The notes: a model not told the origin generated them from the sequence alone. A stretch of DNA of 64,000 nucleotides from Pseudomonas sp. B21-048 (GCF_024748615.1 NZ_CP087168.1:3844001-3908000), one strand, 5' to 3'; positions 35,003 through 45,703 are shown, numbered from the stretch's first letter. Made by a program: numbers and translations.

Positions 35003-35574
35003 ATCGCTTCCCTTAACAAGACACCGGACTCGACCGACAGCGAGAACAGCGCGCCATGGCCGACCTCAACGCTGAGCAACTGCTCGCGTGGCAATCCGCG
35101 TGCTTGAGCCAGCAACAAACGCATGACGCCGCCATGGCTGATCAGCAAGATTCGTTCACCCGCATAGGCCGCGTGCAGCCGTTCGATGGCCGCCAGCACT
35201 CGCGCAGAAAAGTCCGCCACCGGCTCACCGTCTGGCGGCGTGAACAAATAAGGATCGGCCCAGAACAAGCCCAACGCCTCGGCGCTGGTTTCCATCAACG
35301 CCGCCGCGCTCTGCCCTTCCCAGGCGCCAAAGTGTAGCTCTTGCAGATCCTTATCCAGCTGCACCGGCAAACCCAGTTGCGTCCCCAGTTCTTCAGCAAA
35401 GCGCGCGCAACGCTGCAACGGCGAACTGACCAGTCGATCCCAGGGCCCCTGCTCGATCACCGCAGCGCGCATCTGCTCCCAGCCCTTGCCGGTCAGCGCA
35501 TCGTCGAGGCTGCCGCGCAAACCGCCGCCGAGTTCGGTTTCGCCGTGGCGCAACAGGTCCAGGCGCAAAGTCAT
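34999..35574 (-). CDS. cobC: Alpha-ribazole phosphatase (histidine phosphatase family)
   Basis: 191 residues. [13 protein letters not shown] is the phosphate-binding RHG motif, [13 protein letters not shown] the second conserved block, and [12 protein letters not shown] carries the second catalytic His. It removes the 5'-phosphate from alpha-ribazole phosphate or cobalamin phosphate late in the pathway. Enteric nomenclature uses cobC for this function, while Pseudomonas nomenclature uses cobC for the decarboxylase at 38776-39768; both names are in use. It overlaps cobV and cobT by four bases each (ATGA). Confidence 0.93.
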   Translation of the reverse strand: MTLRLDLLRHGETELGGGLRGSLDDALTGKGWEQMRAAVIEQGPWDRLVSSPLQRCARFAEELGTQLGLPVQLDKDLQELHFGAWEGQSAAALMETSAEALGLFWADPYLFTPPDGEPVADFSARVLAAIERLHAAYAGERILLISHGGVMRLLLAQARGLPREQLLSVEVGHGALFSLSVESGVLLREAI

Positions 35575-36626
35575 GCCGGGCGATCCGCCACCGCGGCTTC
35601 GGCGAACGTCGCCATCTGCCCGTGCAGGTCGCAGGCCAGACGCAACAATGGCACGGCCAATGCCGCACCACTGCCCTCACCCAACCGCAAGCCGAGGTCC
35701 AGCAACGGTTCAGCGTTCAGGGTTTCGAGCACATGGCGATGACCCGGCTCGGCGCCACGATGACCGAACAACAACCACTCACGACAGGCAGGATTCAAAC
35801 GCACCGCCACCAACGCGGCGACACTGCAAATAAACCCGTCGACCAACACCGCGACACCTTCCTGAGCACAGGCCAGGTACGCGCCGACCAGCGCAGCGAT
35901 TTCGAAACCGCCGAGGTTGAACAAGGTCTGCAGCGCATCGCTACGTTGAGCGCCATGCAACGCCAAGGCGCGTTCGATGACCTCGGCTTTATGGCTGACA
36001 CCCGCCGCGTTCAATCCGGTACCCGGCCCGGCCAGATGCACCACCGGGCAATCGAGCAACGCACAGGCCAACGCGCTGGCCGAAGTGGTGTTGCCGATGC
36101 CCATTTCGCCACCGATGAACAACTGCGCGCCGGCCGCGATGGCGCGCTGCACACTGTCGCGGCCGGCCTCCAAGGCGAGCTCACCCTGAGCCTGAGTCAT
36201 CGCCGGCCCATGGACGAAATTCGCCGTGCCCGGGCCGATGTTCAGGTGACGCACACCCGGCAGATTCAACGACGGCGTGACGGTGCCGAGGTCGACCACT
36301 TCAAGAGAAGCACCCAACTGCCGCGCCAACACGCTGATCGCCGCGCCGCCGCTGACAAAGTTGTGCAGCATCTGCCCGGTGACCTCCTGCGGAAACGCCG
36401 ACACGCCTTCGGCGACCACACCATGGTCACCGGCAAAAATCGCGATCCATAGCTGATCGAGCGTCGGCTTGACCTGCCCCTGCAACCCGGCCAATTGCAC
36501 CGCCACCGATTCGAGCCGGCCGAGCGAGCCGGCAGGCTTGGTCAGTTGCTGTTGACGCGCCTGCGCCTGTTCGACCGCTTGCGCGTCGATTGGCTTGCAT
36601 GGGTTCAGCCACCAGGAGTGAGTCAT
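35571..36626 (-). CDS. cobT: Nicotinate-nucleotide--dimethylbenzimidazole phosphoribosyltransferase
   Basis: Transfers ribose-5-phosphate from nicotinate mononucleotide to 5,6-dimethylbenzimidazole, giving alpha-ribazole phosphate, the lower ligand. It is named cobU in older Pseudomonas usage. 351 residues from ATG 36626, with AAGGAAC upstream. Signatures: [60 protein letters not shown] and the C-terminal [17 protein letters not shown]. The active-site Glu is expected in the GEGSGAA segment. The start overlaps the stop of cobP by four bases. The open frame continues upstream to 36713 but does not match the family. Confidence 0.95.
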   Translation of the reverse strand: MTHSWWLNPCKPIDAQAVEQAQARQQQLTKPAGSLGRLESVAVQLAGLQGQVKPTLDQLWIAIFAGDHGVVAEGVSAFPQEVTGQMLHNFVSGGAAISVLARQLGASLEVVDLGTVTPSLNLPGVRHLNIGPGTANFVHGPAMTQAQGELALEAGRDSVQRAIAAGAQLFIGGEMGIGNTTSASALACALLDCPVVHLAGPGTGLNAAGVSHKAEVIERALALHGAQRSDALQTLFNLGGFEIAALVGAYLACAQEGVAVLVDGFICSVAALVAVRLNPACREWLLFGHRGAEPGHRHVLETLNAEPLLDLGLRLGEGSGAALAVPLLRLACDLHGQMATFAEAAVADRPA

Positions 36627-37144
36627 AACGCAGTTCCTTTCAAAGTCAGGGGCAGGCCGGCGACGGTCAGGACGACTCGCTGACAGCGCTCGGCCAAGGC
36701 TTGATGCAGCCAACCGGCTTCATCGACATAGCGGCGAGTCAATTCGCCCAGCGGTACGACACCCATCCCGGTCTCGTTGCTGACAAAAATGATCTCACCC
36801 GGCAACGATGCCAGGCAGTCCAGCAAAACTTCACGTTCGGCTGACAAGCGCTCGGCATCGTCTAGCATCAGCAGATTGGTCAGCCACAGCGTGAGGCAAT
36901 CCACCAGCAAGCAACGATCGGCACGGGCGTTTTCGCGCAGCACGCGGGCCAGTTCCAGCGGTTCTTCGATCAACGCCCATTCGACTGGACGACGGGCGCG
37001 ATGATGGGCCACCCGTTCGTTCATTTCGCCGTCCAGGGGTTGGCTGGTGGCGATGTAGGTGACTTGGAGTTGACTGTCTGAGGCCAGTTTTTCAGCCAGG
37101 CGACTTTTGCCGGAGCGGGCGCCGCCGAGGATCAGTTGCAGCAT
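36623..37144 (-). CDS. cobP: Bifunctional adenosylcobinamide kinase / adenosylcobinamide-phosphate guanylyltransferase
   Basis: Phosphorylates adenosylcobinamide, then attaches GMP to make adenosylcobinamide-GDP. 173 residues, the normal length for CobU/CobP. P-loop [12 protein letters not shown] at residues 7-18; [20 protein letters not shown] contains the guanylylated His region; [13 protein letters not shown] and [20 protein letters not shown] complete the family pattern. It follows cobQ after a 162-bp gap holding an inverted repeat, one of only two non-overlapping junctions in the operon. Confidence 0.95.
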   Translation of the reverse strand: MLQLILGGARSGKSRLAEKLASDSQLQVTYIATSQPLDGEMNERVAHHRARRPVEWALIEEPLELARVLRENARADRCLLVDCLTLWLTNLLMLDDAERLSAEREVLLDCLASLPGEIIFVSNETGMGVVPLGELTRRYVDEAGWLHQALAERCQRVVLTVAGLPLTLKGTAL

Positions 37145-37174
37145 GGTCTATTCCTTAAAATCTTTGGTGTCGGG

Positions 37175-37297
37175 ACGGGCCTCATCGCGGGCAAGTCGGA
37201 TCGCCGCATCGCCGCTCCCACAAGGATCGAGGCTGTTCACAGATTTTTGTCCACCCACGAAACCTGTGGGAGCGGGCTTGCCCGCGATGGGGCCCGT
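37175..37297. repeat. REP doublet inside the cob operon
   Basis: ACGGGCCTCATCGCGGGCAA at the left and CTTGCCCGCGATGGGGCCCG at the right pair with one mismatch, about 80 bp apart; inner GCTCCCAC and GTGGGAGC also pair. It lies between cobP and cobQ and is the only sizeable spacer in an otherwise packed operon. Confidence 0.85.
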
Positions 37298-37306
37298 GCA
37301 GCCACC

Positions 37307-38779
37307 TCAAAACCCACAGAGCTCCCGCAACAACCCGGTATCCAGATGCTTCTCCACCAGATCCGCCAGCCGTTCGATATCGCGCTCGCGCAAGGCGTGG
37401 TAATCGACCTCCTGCACATCCTGCAACCCGGCCCAGCGCAACAGCGCACTGCATGCCGCCGGTGACTCGAACAGCCCATGCAGATACGTGCCGAAAATCT
37501 GCCCATCGACACTTTGCGCGCCATCGCAGCGACCATCGTCGAGCTGCACCGCGGCGTTTTCCAGCGCCGCCCCAGTGGTCACGCCGGCATGAATTTCATA
37601 GCCGCTGACCTCCGCATCCTCCAGCGACAGGCGCCCACGCACATTGCGCAACTGCTTCTCTTCTTCGAGCTGCGTTTCGAACGCCAGCAAGCCCAAACCG
37701 GCACTGGAACCCGGCGCGCCTTCGAGGCCCAGCGGGTCGTGCACCTGCTCGCCGAGCATTTGCAGACCGCCGCAGATCCCCAGCACTTTTCCGCCGTAGC
37801 GCAAATGCCGCGAGATGGCCGCGTCCCAGCCGTTGGCCCGCAGATACGCGAGGTCGCTGCGCACGCTTTTCGAGCCGGGAAGAATGATCAGATCGGCCGA
37901 CGGAATCGTCTGGCCGGGACCGATAAATTGCAGATTCACTTGCGGATGCAGGCGCAGCGGATCGAAATCGGTGTGGTTGCTGATGCGCGGCAGTACCGGC
38001 ACCACCACGCTGAGCACTTGATCGGCCTTGTCGGTCTGACGCTGATCGAGACCGTCCTCGGCCTCAAGATGCAGGTCCATCACATACGGCAAAACGCCGA
38101 TCACCGGTTTGCCGGTGCGCGCCTCCAGCCAATCGAGGCCTGGTTGCAGCAAGGCGATGTCGCCGCGAAAACGGTTGATGATGAAGCCTTTGACCCGTGC
38201 CTGTTCGCTGGGCGACAGCAGCTCCAGCGTACCGACCAAATGCGCGAAAACTCCACCGCGATTGATGTCGGCAATCAGCACGACCGGGCAATCCACCGCC
38301 TCAGCAAACCCCATGTTGGCGATGTCGCCGGCGCGCAGGTTGATCTCGGCCGGCGAACCCGCCCCTTCGACCATCACCACCGGATACGCTGCGCTCAGCC
38401 GTTCGTGGGAAGCCAGTACCGCCTGCATGGCGATGGCTTTGTAGTCGTGATAGGCGACGGCATTCATGGTGGTGACCGCTCGCCCATGAATGATCACTTG
38501 AGCGCCAGTATCGCTATTGGGCTTGAGCAGCACCGGGTTCATGTCGGTGTGCGGCTCGAGGCGAGCGGCCTGGGCCTGCACCGCTTGAGCACGGCCAATC
38601 TCGCCACCGTCGGCAGTCACCGCACTGTTGAGGGCCATGTTCTGCGGCTTGAACGGCACGACGCTCACACCCTGACGCGTGACCCAGCGACACAGCGCCG
38701 TCACCAGCGTGCTTTTACCGGCGTCGGACGTGGTGCCTTGCACCATCAAAGTCGCGCCTTGCACCATCAACGTAGTCAT
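37307..38779 (-). CDS. cobQ: Cobyric acid synthase
   Basis: ATP- and glutamine-dependent amidation of the b, d, e and g side chains of adenosylcobyrinate diamide. 490 residues. The N-terminal ATPase has [18 protein letters not shown] and [19 protein letters not shown]; the C-terminal class I glutaminase-like domain has [14 protein letters not shown] with its catalytic Cys and YEIHAGVT. The N-terminus is odd: LMVQGAT is repeated as LMVQGTT from a 21-bp tandem duplication, so the protein is seven residues longer than expected at its start and has two candidate initiator regions. The end of cobC overlaps its start (ATGA). Confidence 0.95.
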   Translation of the reverse strand: MTTLMVQGATLMVQGTTSDAGKSTLVTALCRWVTRQGVSVVPFKPQNMALNSAVTADGGEIGRAQAVQAQAARLEPHTDMNPVLLKPNSDTGAQVIIHGRAVTTMNAVAYHDYKAIAMQAVLASHERLSAAYPVVMVEGAGSPAEINLRAGDIANMGFAEAVDCPVVLIADINRGGVFAHLVGTLELLSPSEQARVKGFIINRFRGDIALLQPGLDWLEARTGKPVIGVLPYVMDLHLEAEDGLDQRQTDKADQVLSVVVPVLPRISNHTDFDPLRLHPQVNLQFIGPGQTIPSADLIILPGSKSVRSDLAYLRANGWDAAISRHLRYGGKVLGICGGLQMLGEQVHDPLGLEGAPGSSAGLGLLAFETQLEEEKQLRNVRGRLSLEDAEVSGYEIHAGVTTGAALENAAVQLDDGRCDGAQSVDGQIFGTYLHGLFESPAACSALLRWAGLQDVQEVDYHALRERDIERLADLVEKHLDTGLLRELCGF

Positions 38780-39768
38780 TGCGCTTCCTTAACACAGGCT
38801 TCAAGCGCTTGCTCGAGACGCAGCCAATCCGCTTCATCGGCGGGCAAGCCAAACCGCAGGCTGCTGTTGTGGGTGAACAACCGCAGCAGAATGCCGCGCC
38901 GGGCCATGAATTCATGCAGCGCTTCGGCACGCTCGGTAATCAGCCATTGGAACAACGCGCAGCCGCCCTGAGGTTTGAAACCATACTGTTCAAGCAGCAA
39001 CGCCAGACGCTCGCCGGCCTCGTCAGTACGAATGCGCTGTCGCGTGTGCCCCTCGGTATCCGTCAAGCACGCCTGGCCGAGCACGCGGGTCGGTCCGCTG
39101 ACCGCCCAAGGTCCGACCTGTTCGGCCAGCAGCTTGAGCAACTTGCGCTCGGCCAGCACAAACCCCAGCCGCACCCCGGCCAGGCCGAAAAATTTGCCAA
39201 AGGAGCGCAGCACGATCAAGCCGATCTGATGGGTGAACGGCGCCAGACTCAAATGCGGGGTGTTGTCCATGAATGCCTCATCCACCACCAGCCAGCCACC
39301 GCGCTGAGCCAGCCGCGAATGCCAATCCAGCAGGCGAGCCGGGGTCAGGCTCAACCCCGTGGGATTGTTGGGGTTGACCACCACCAGCACGTCGAGACTG
39401 TCGAGAAAGAAATCGACTTCCGACTCCAGCACTTCACGCACGATGTAACCGTTGCGACGCCAGGCTTCGGCGTGTTCGGCGTAACACGGCGACAGCACGC
39501 CGACCTTGCCGGCCCGGCGCAAACGTGGCAGCAACTGGATCGCCATTTGCGAGCCGGCCACCGGCAACACTTGGACCGCACCGTAATAGTCGCAGGCAGC
39601 CTGCTCCAGCCCGTCATCGGTTTCCGGCAACCGCGCCCAAGCCCGCAGCGGGATGTCCGGGACCGGGAATGGCCAAGGCGCCAGGCCACTGGACAGGTCG
39701 AGCCAATCGGCTTCGGCAATGCCATATTCAAGCGCCGCCTTGCGCAAGCGACCACCGTGCTCAAGCAT
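38776..39768 (-). CDS. cobC: L-threonine-O-3-phosphate decarboxylase (CobC/CobD-type aminotransferase fold)
   Basis: Makes (R)-1-aminopropan-2-yl phosphate, the nucleotide-loop linker, from threonine phosphate; PLP-dependent, aminotransferase class I/II fold. The symbol follows Pseudomonas usage; the enteric name is cobD. 330 residues. The N-terminus is [17 protein letters not shown], with [12 protein letters not shown] the conserved start; [12 protein letters not shown] binds the cofactor; the Schiff-base Lys is in [17 protein letters not shown]. It overlaps the end of cobD by eight bases and the start of cobQ by four. Confidence 0.94.
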   Translation of the reverse strand: MLEHGGRLRKAALEYGIAEADWLDLSSGLAPWPFPVPDIPLRAWARLPETDDGLEQAACDYYGAVQVLPVAGSQMAIQLLPRLRRAGKVGVLSPCYAEHAEAWRRNGYIVREVLESEVDFFLDSLDVLVVVNPNNPTGLSLTPARLLDWHSRLAQRGGWLVVDEAFMDNTPHLSLAPFTHQIGLIVLRSFGKFFGLAGVRLGFVLAERKLLKLLAEQVGPWAVSGPTRVLGQACLTDTEGHTRQRIRTDEAGERLALLLEQYGFKPQGGCALFQWLITERAEALHEFMARRGILLRLFTHNSSLRFGLPADEADWLRLEQALEACVKEAQ

Positions 39769-40669
39769 AGAACTCAGCCCCCACGCAAAGAATCAGCAGC
39801 CATAACCATACCCCGCGCTGGACCAATTGCCAGCCACGGTCGATAGAATCGGCATCCGCCGGCACGCCTTCGCCCAACTGCGGACGCTGATGCAGTTCAC
39901 CGTGATAAATCGCCGCCCCGCCTAACTCGACGCCCAGCGCACCGGCACCGGCCGCCATCACCGGCCCGGCATTCGGGCTGTCCCAGGTCGGGCCCTGGGT
40001 ACGCCAGCACTTCAGCGCCAGTCGGGTTTTGCCCAGCAGCGCGTAGGTCAACGCCACCAGGCGTGCGGGCATGTAGTTCAGAACATCATCAATCTTCGCC
40101 GCGGCCCAACCGAAACGCTCGAAGCGTTCGTTGCGATAACCCCACATCGCATCGAGGGTGTTGCTCAGACGATAGAGCACCACGCCGGGCGCCCCCGCCA
40201 CGGCAAACCAGAACAGCGCAGCGAACACCGCATCGCTGCCGTTCTCCAGCACCGATTCGGTGGCGGCGCGGGCGACTTCGGTTTCATCCAGCTCGCTGGT
40301 CTGACGGCTGACCAGATAGCCGACGCGTTTGCGCGCCTCGATCAGATCATCGCTGCGCAGGGCCTTGGCCACCGGCTCGACGTGCTCACCGAGGCTGCGC
40401 ATACCGAGGGCGCAATAGAGCACGAGAATCTCGACGATCCAGCCAACGTAAGGCGCCCAGGAAAGCGCTGTGGCCAGCAAGGTCAGCGGCACGACCGCCA
40501 TCACCCAGGCCGTAACCCCGTGACTGCGCCAGCCACGGCCAGCGGAGTTGAAACGTTGTTCGATGCGATCGGCAAAACGACCGAACGCCACCAGCGGATG
40601 CCAGCGTTTGGGCTCACCCAGCAGCGCATCCAGCGCGACCGCGGCGACACTCAACAACGCCACACTCAT
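39761..40669 (-). CDS. cobD: Adenosylcobinamide-phosphate synthase (CbiB/CobD)
   Basis: Attaches aminopropanol phosphate to adenosylcobyric acid at the inner membrane. 302 residues from ATG 40669 ([18 protein letters not shown]), which overlaps the bluB stop in ATGA; the few extra upstream codons to 40684 are not needed. Signatures are [27 protein letters not shown] [40 protein letters not shown] and ETWGYRNE-like [20 protein letters not shown]. Four to five hydrophobic helices are present, including VAALDALL and the C-terminal [15 protein letters not shown]. Confidence 0.94.
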   Translation of the reverse strand: MSVALLSVAAVALDALLGEPKRWHPLVAFGRFADRIEQRFNSAGRGWRSHGVTAWVMAVVPLTLLATALSWAPYVGWIVEILVLYCALGMRSLGEHVEPVAKALRSDDLIEARKRVGYLVSRQTSELDETEVARAATESVLENGSDAVFAALFWFAVAGAPGVVLYRLSNTLDAMWGYRNERFERFGWAAAKIDDVLNYMPARLVALTYALLGKTRLALKCWRTQGPTWDSPNAGPVMAAGAGALGVELGGAAIYHGELHQRPQLGEGVPADADSIDRGWQLVQRGVWLWLLILCVGAEFYA

Positions 40670-41316
40670 TGACTCACTCCCCAATAATTTTCATACAGCA
40701 ACTCGCTGAGTGGGCGCACTTGCGCCCAGCCTTCGAGTACCAACATCGGCGCCGGATAGAACGCCTCGACCGGCCCCAGGCAAAGAATGGCCAAAGGTTT
40801 GGCCCCGGCCGGCAAACCCAGCAAGTCCGCCAGCGCTTGTGGCTCGAACAATGATACCCAACCCATGCCCAGGCCTTCGGCGCGGGACGCCAGCCAAAGG
40901 TTCTGGATGGCGCAAGACAGCGAGGCCATGTCCATTTCCGGCAATGTACGACGGCCGAAGATATGTCGCTCGCGATCGTCCATCAGCGCGGCAACCAGCA
41001 CCTCGGCGCAGTCGTTGATGCCTTCGACCTTGAGCTTCATGAATTCGTCGGAGCGTTCGCCGAGGGCTTCGGCGGTGCGGATGCGTTCCTCTTCCACCAG
41101 TTGCTGAATCTTGCCGCGCAGTGCCCGGTCGCTGATGCGGATAAAACGCCAAGGCTGCATCAGGCCAACACTCGGGGCCTGATGCGCGGCTTCGAGCAGA
41201 CGCCTCAATAACTCGGGCTCGACCGAGCCGCCACTGAAGTGACGCATGTCGCGACGTTCGGCGATGGCTCGGTAGACGGCTGCGCGTTCGGCATCACTGA
41301 ATGTGTTGTCGGTCAT
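40666..41316 (-). CDS. bluB: 5,6-dimethylbenzimidazole synthase
   Basis: Cleaves FMNH2 with O2 to form 5,6-dimethylbenzimidazole, the lower ligand base of cobalamin; an aerobic reaction. 216 residues, nitroreductase fold. The N-terminal [39 protein letters not shown], and the C-terminal [20 protein letters not shown] are the BluB pattern, distinct from ordinary nitroreductases. Its place between cobB and cobD, with four-base overlaps at both ends, fits lower-ligand supply within the same transcript. Confidence 0.95.
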   Translation of the reverse strand: MTDNTFSDAERAAVYRAIAERRDMRHFSGGSVEPELLRRLLEAAHQAPSVGLMQPWRFIRISDRALRGKIQQLVEEERIRTAEALGERSDEFMKLKVEGINDCAEVLVAALMDDRERHIFGRRTLPEMDMASLSCAIQNLWLASRAEGLGMGWVSLFEPQALADLLGLPAGAKPLAILCLGPVEAFYPAPMLVLEGWAQVRPLSELLYENYWGVSQ

Positions 41317-42638
41317 GGCCTGCTCGCGATGGCGGCTTCACGGTCAGGCACAAACAGCGCAGCAATCGCCGATGGATTGGACGGAAAATAAAAATGCACA
41401 TAAGAGGCCGTCATCCGCCCTTCCCGATAAACCGCCTCAGCCCCTCGCCCGCCATTGGGGCTCAAACCTCGAGCAATCGGCTCAAGTTCAGTGCTGGTCA
41501 ACGAGTGATGATACGTGTGCCCACGCAACAAACCTTCCGGCAATTCGACCGCCTGCAACGCCAACGCGGCAAGACGCTTCTGCATCACCGCATCACCGGC
41601 CAGCAAGCCAACCAGTTCAGCGCGAGTACCCTCGACATCGGTCAAGGAATCCAGCAGATACAGCATGCCGCCACACTCGGCCAGCAACGGTTTGCCCGCT
41701 GCGTGATGAGCACGGATCGCGGTCAGCATCGGCGTGTTTTGTGACAACGCCACATGGTGCAATTCGGGGTAACCGCCGGGCAGATAAAGACTGTCTGCCT
41801 CCGGCAATTCAGTGTCGCGGATCGGCGAGAAGAAAGACAATTCGGCGCCCATGGCCCGCAGCAGATCCAGGCTCGCGCCGTAGGTAAACGCGAAAGCTTC
41901 GTCTCGGGCCACGGCAATCCGCACACCGGCCAGCAACGGTTCGGCGGCGATCATTTCAGGCGCGGCGAATTCCACAGCCGGCGGTAGGGTTACATCGCAA
42001 CTGCTGGCCAGTGAATCGGCCGCCGCATCAAGGCGCAGATCCAGGTCGTTCAGCTCGCTGGCCTGAACCAGGCCGAGATGCCGACTCGGCAATTCGATCC
42101 CGGTCTCCCGGGACAAGGCGCCGTACCAGCGCAAGCCTTCAGTCAGGCTGCCTTCGAGCAACTGCGCATGGCGCACAGTGCCGACCCGGTTGGCCAACAC
42201 ACCGGCAAACGGTAAATCCGGCTGATAACGCGCAAGGCCCAGGGCCAGCGCGCCAAACGTCTGCGCCATCGCGGTGCCGTCGATCACGCCGAGCACCGGC
42301 ACACCGAAGTGCCGCGCCAGATCGGCACTGGACGGCGTACCGTCGAACAGTCCCATGACGCCTTCGATGAGGATCAGATCGGCTTCGCCCGCGGCCTCCC
42401 ACAATAGACGCCGACTTTCCTGCTCGCCGACCATCCACATGTCAAGTTGATAAACCGGTGCACCGCTGGCGCGCTCGAGAATCATCGGGTCGAGAAAATC
42501 CGGGCCGCATTTGAACACGCGAACCTTGCGCCCCTGATTACGATGCAAACGAGCGAGCGCGGCGGTGACGGTGGTCTTGCCCTGACCGGAGGCCGGCGCG
42601 GCGATCAGTACCGCCGGGCATTGACGATGGCTATTCAT
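41313..42638 (-). CDS. cobB: Cobyrinic acid / hydrogenobyrinic acid a,c-diamide synthase
   Basis: Amidates the a and c side chains using glutamine and ATP. 441 residues. N-terminal ATPase: IAAPASGQGKTTVTAALARL (P-loop) and KCGPDFLDPMILERASGAP. Glutaminase-like C-terminal domain with the Cys in LAECGGMLYLLDSLTDVEG and the closing SYVHFYFPSNP. In the aerobic pathway it acts on hydrogenobyrinic acid before cobalt insertion. It starts ten bases after the cobO stop and overlaps bluB (ATGA). Confidence 0.95.
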   Translation of the reverse strand: MNSHRQCPAVLIAAPASGQGKTTVTAALARLHRNQGRKVRVFKCGPDFLDPMILERASGAPVYQLDMWMVGEQESRRLLWEAAGEADLILIEGVMGLFDGTPSSADLARHFGVPVLGVIDGTAMAQTFGALALGLARYQPDLPFAGVLANRVGTVRHAQLLEGSLTEGLRWYGALSRETGIELPSRHLGLVQASELNDLDLRLDAAADSLASSCDVTLPPAVEFAAPEMIAAEPLLAGVRIAVARDEAFAFTYGASLDLLRAMGAELSFFSPIRDTELPEADSLYLPGGYPELHHVALSQNTPMLTAIRAHHAAGKPLLAECGGMLYLLDSLTDVEGTRAELVGLLAGDAVMQKRLAALALQAVELPEGLLRGHTYHHSLTSTELEPIARGLSPNGGRGAEAVYREGRMTASYVHFYFPSNPSAIAALFVPDREAAIASRP

Positions 42639-42648
42639 AAAGTGCAGC

Positions 42649-43260
42649 TCACAACTCGACGCCTTTTTGCGCTTTGATTCCGGCCTGGAAGGCGTGCTTG
42701 ATCATGCCCATTTCAGTGACGGTGTCGGCCAGCTCGATCATCTCTGGTTTGGCGCCACGACCGGTGACCACCACGTGCTGCATCGGCGGACGGGCCTGCA
42801 AGTCGCTGAGCACCTGATCGAGATCGAGGTAGCCGTGCTTGAGGGCGATGTTCAATTCATCAAGCACCACCAGGCCAATGGCCGGATCACGCAGCAATTC
42901 GCGGGACACCGCCCACGCGGCTTCGGCGGCGGCGATGTCACGCTGGCGGTCCTGGGTTTCCCAGGTAAAGCCCTCGCCCATCACATGAAAACGCACTTGC
43001 TCCGGGAAGCGCCGGAAGAACAGCTCCTCGCCGGTGCTGGTGCGCCCTTTGATGAACTGCACCACGCCGCACTGCATACCGTGGCCCATCGACCGCGCAA
43101 GCATGCCGAACGCCGAGCTGCTTTTGCCTTTGCCGTTGCCGGAAAGCACCAGCAGCAAACCGCATTCATTCGGCGAGTTGGCGATGCGTTCGTCGATCAC
43201 CGCTTTTTTGCGCAGCATGCGCGCCAGATGGCGTTCGTCACGATCGGGGGTATCAGTCAT
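42649..43260 (-). CDS. cobO: Cob(I)yrinic acid a,c-diamide adenosyltransferase
   Basis: Transfers the 5'-deoxyadenosyl group from ATP to the cobalt of the corrin; CobA/CobO/BtuR type. 203 residues from ATG 43260 (MTDTPDRDERHLARMLRKKA); the open frame to 43449 runs into the riboswitch and is not coding. P-loop LVLSGNGKGKSSSAFGMLAR, GVVQFIKGRTSTGEE, and LDELNIALKHGYLD are all typical. It is the first gene of the operon, directly downstream of the cobalamin riboswitch, and its ribosome site GGAG can pair with the adjacent CTCC. Confidence 0.95.
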   Translation of the reverse strand: MTDTPDRDERHLARMLRKKAVIDERIANSPNECGLLLVLSGNGKGKSSSAFGMLARSMGHGMQCGVVQFIKGRTSTGEELFFRRFPEQVRFHVMGEGFTWETQDRQRDIAAAEAAWAVSRELLRDPAIGLVVLDELNIALKHGYLDLDQVLSDLQARPPMQHVVVTGRGAKPEMIELADTVTEMGMIKHAFQAGIKAQKGVEL

Positions 43261-43351
43261 GGGGGAGCTCTCCGTTGAGGCTGGATAACGGCGGGCAGGC
43301 ACAAGCATAGACGGCAAGAAGCCTGGCATCGCCCACCGTGATGCCGTTGGA

Positions 43352-43566
43352 TGAATCAGGCCGGTCTCCGGGCTCATGAGCGGCGTTGGCCTGGCTGCGC
43401 GCCTTCCCATGTCGACAGTCGACACAGTGGCTCTTGGCGCAGTCTTCACTCATTTACCGTTGCGGGGGCAGCGCCGGGATCATGACTCTTCGTTGCTTGA
43501 AGATAGTCACTCACCGGCTTCCCTGTTTCACTCTGTCGACCAAGGTCACAGAGCACCTGAAACAAG
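43352..43566 (-). ncRNA. Adenosylcobalamin riboswitch controlling the cob operon
   Basis: Read on the minus strand: the opening TTTCAGGTGCTCTG, the paired AAACAGGGAAGCCGGTGAG, the core GCGCTGCCCCCGCAACGGTA, then GGAAGGCG and the closing AGCCCGGAGACCGGCCT. These are the conserved blocks of cobalamin riboswitches in order. It lies about 90 bp before cobO. Between them a GGCATC...GATGCC stem at 43325-43344 and the GGAG-AG-CTCC next to the start codon are candidate expression-platform elements. B12 should repress the operon, probably at translation initiation or by premature termination. The roughly 160 bp upstream to the next gene carry its promoter. Confidence 0.93.
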
Positions 43567-43731
43567 CCGCGAAGGTTAGAGGGTTGGGGATGGAGCGTCA
43601 ATTAAAGCCGGGGCGCCGCTGAGCGAATAACTGCCGTCGATCAATTAACCGACGCCAATCTTGTGCCACACTGCCAGCAGTGATATCAAAGAGCCACAAC
43701 CTCACAATACACAATAACAAGGGTGAGCCAC

Positions 43732-44316
43732 ATGCAAGGCATGATCATCAGCAATCCGAAGCTGGAATTCCTGCGGCCGGTGCTGGAACGCTGGTTTGAC
43801 TGTATCGACCGCTACAACGCCGTGCGCGGCGATAACGATACACCTTACTGGCACGACGAAAACGCCAACCTCGGCCTGCTCTGCGCCGCGGCCTGGATGG
43901 CAGAAATGGTCACGCTGCAACACACGTCGACCCGCAAGCAGAACGAAGAAGGCGAACGTAACGCCCGCGCTGATCTGTTTATCGCCAGCAGCGAACAGCG
44001 TGCGTATCTCCAGACCACCCAGCGCTGGCCGCGGGTCAATAGCCTGAACCTGACTCAGGCGCTGGCGGACATCACCAGTGACGCGAAGCGAATCAGTTAC
44101 GCCAGCGATCTGAAACTCGGCTGTCTGTTTGTCGCCCCACAAAAAGCTCAGCACAGCGCCACCCCGGAAGAACTCCAGGACATGGTCGACGACCTGCAAA
44201 AAGAACACAGCTGCGCCGTGGCCTGGTATTTCCCTTACGCGTACCGCAAGTTGCACAATGAAGCCGGCAATTACCACCCAGGGATCGCCGTACTCTTCAA
44301 AGAAGCCCACGGCTGA
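43732..44316 (+). CDS. Conserved hypothetical protein
   Basis: 194 residues from ATG 43732; a GTG three codons earlier is also in frame, and AAGGGTG is upstream. It is soluble with no signal or membrane helix. Distinctive parts are LEFLRPVLERWFDCIDRYNA, NLGLLCAAAWMAEMVTLQHT (helical) and the aromatic C-terminus VAWYFPYAYRKLHNEAGNYH. I do not recognise the family. The mix of helical N-terminal half and a beta-rich end suggests a small enzyme or sensor domain, but nothing can be assigned. It follows the riboswitch region divergently from the cob operon. Confidence 0.75.
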   Translation: MQGMIISNPKLEFLRPVLERWFDCIDRYNAVRGDNDTPYWHDENANLGLLCAAAWMAEMVTLQHTSTRKQNEEGERNARADLFIASSEQRAYLQTTQRWPRVNSLNLTQALADITSDAKRISYASDLKLGCLFVAPQKAQHSATPEELQDMVDDLQKEHSCAVAWYFPYAYRKLHNEAGNYHPGIAVLFKEAHG

Positions 44317-44384
44317 CCGGTTGAACCATCGAGCGTCTACGCTTCTCTATGATTACGTCAATGCATTCATAGGGAAGATCAGTA

Positions 44385-45698
44385 ATGCGCAAACCCCAGC
44401 TCATGTTCATCATCGCGCTCGCCGGAGGGCTCGCCGCTTGTGGTGAAACTTCCAGACTGCAAGTCTCGGACGGCACAGGTCCCTCACCCAAGCTACCAGA
44501 ACCGAATAAAACCCTGATCCCGACGGTGAACATCGCCCCGGCGATCGGCTGGCCTGAAGGCAAGAAACCTGTCGCTGCGGCAGGAACTCAAGTGGCGGCG
44601 TTTGCCGAAGGCCTCGAGCACCCGCGCTGGCTCTATGTACTGCCCAACGGCGATGTGCTGGTGGCCGAAACCAATGCGCCGCCAAAACCCGATGACGGCA
44701 AAGGCATTCGCGGTTGGGTCATGGGCAAAGTCATGGGCCGTGCCGGCGCCGGGGTCCCCAGCCCGAACCGCATCACCCTGCTGCGGGACAAAGACCACGA
44801 CGGTGTCGCCGAAACCCGCACGGTGTTCCTGGAAAACCTCAACTCGCCCTTTGGCATGACCCTGGTCGGCAATGACCTGTACGTTGCCGACACTGATCGC
44901 CTGCTGCGCTTCCACTACGAAAACGGCGAGACGGCGATCAAGTCGCAACCGACCAAGGTGGTCGATTTGCCCGGCGGCACACTGAATCACCACTGGACCA
45001 AAAACGTCATCGCCAGCAAGGATGGCAGCAAGCTGTACGTCACCGTGGGCTCGAACAGCAACGTCGGTGAAAATGGCATGGATCAGGAGGAAGGCCGCGC
45101 GGCAATCTGGGAAGTGGACCGCGCCACCGGCAACCATCGGATCTTCGCCTCGGGGATTCGCAATCCAAACGGCCTGGCCTGGGAACCTCAGAGCGGCGCA
45201 CTGTGGACTGCCGTCAACGAGCGTGACGAAATCGGCAGCGACCTGGTGCCGGACTACATCACATCCGTGAAGGACGGTGGGTTCTACGGCTGGCCTTACA
45301 GCTATTACGGCCAGCACGTCGACATTCGCGTCGAGCCGCAAAACCCTGATCTGGTAGCCAAGGCCATTGCGCCAGACTACGCGGTGGGGCCACACACCGC
45401 GTCACTGGGCCTGACCTTCGCCGAAGGCAGCAAGTTGCCCGCGCCGTTCACTCAAGGTGCCTTCATCGGCCAGCACGGCTCGTGGAACCGCAAACCGCAC
45501 AGTGGCTACAAAGTGATTTTCGTGCCGTTCAACGCCGGCAAACCGACCGGGCAGCCGGTGGATGTGCTCATTGGTTTCCTCAATGACGAGGAAAAAGCCA
45601 TGGGCCGACCGGTGGGTGTCGTGATCGATCAGCAAGGAGGCTTGCTGGTGGCGGATGATGTGGGGAACAAGGTGTGGCGCGTTTCCGCAGCCAAGTAA
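44385..45698 (+). CDS. Sorbosone dehydrogenase / PQQ-type sugar dehydrogenase-like lipoprotein
   Basis: 437 residues. The lipobox GGLAACG (Cys at about residue 19) marks an exported lipoprotein. The body is a six-bladed beta-propeller of the soluble glucose/sorbosone dehydrogenase family: [90 protein letters not shown] and [20 protein letters not shown]. The blades have repeated NPxG and YV(A/T) patterns. It probably oxidises a sugar or polyol in the periplasm using PQQ, though many family members have unknown substrates. AGGGAAG precedes the ATG. Confidence 0.85.
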   Translation: MRKPQLMFIIALAGGLAACGETSRLQVSDGTGPSPKLPEPNKTLIPTVNIAPAIGWPEGKKPVAAAGTQVAAFAEGLEHPRWLYVLPNGDVLVAETNAPPKPDDGKGIRGWVMGKVMGRAGAGVPSPNRITLLRDKDHDGVAETRTVFLENLNSPFGMTLVGNDLYVADTDRLLRFHYENGETAIKSQPTKVVDLPGGTLNHHWTKNVIASKDGSKLYVTVGSNSNVGENGMDQEEGRAAIWEVDRATGNHRIFASGIRNPNGLAWEPQSGALWTAVNERDEIGSDLVPDYITSVKDGGFYGWPYSYYGQHVDIRVEPQNPDLVAKAIAPDYAVGPHTASLGLTFAEGSKLPAPFTQGAFIGQHGSWNRKPHSGYKVIFVPFNAGKPTGQPVDVLIGFLNDEEKAMGRPVGVVIDQQGGLLVADDVGNKVWRVSAAK

Positions 45699-45703
45699 AC
45701 GTC

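Noticed and set aside
43260..43449. An N-terminal extension of cobO reaching into the riboswitch
   Set aside because: The extra residues do not match CobO proteins and the DNA carries the conserved cobalamin riboswitch blocks.
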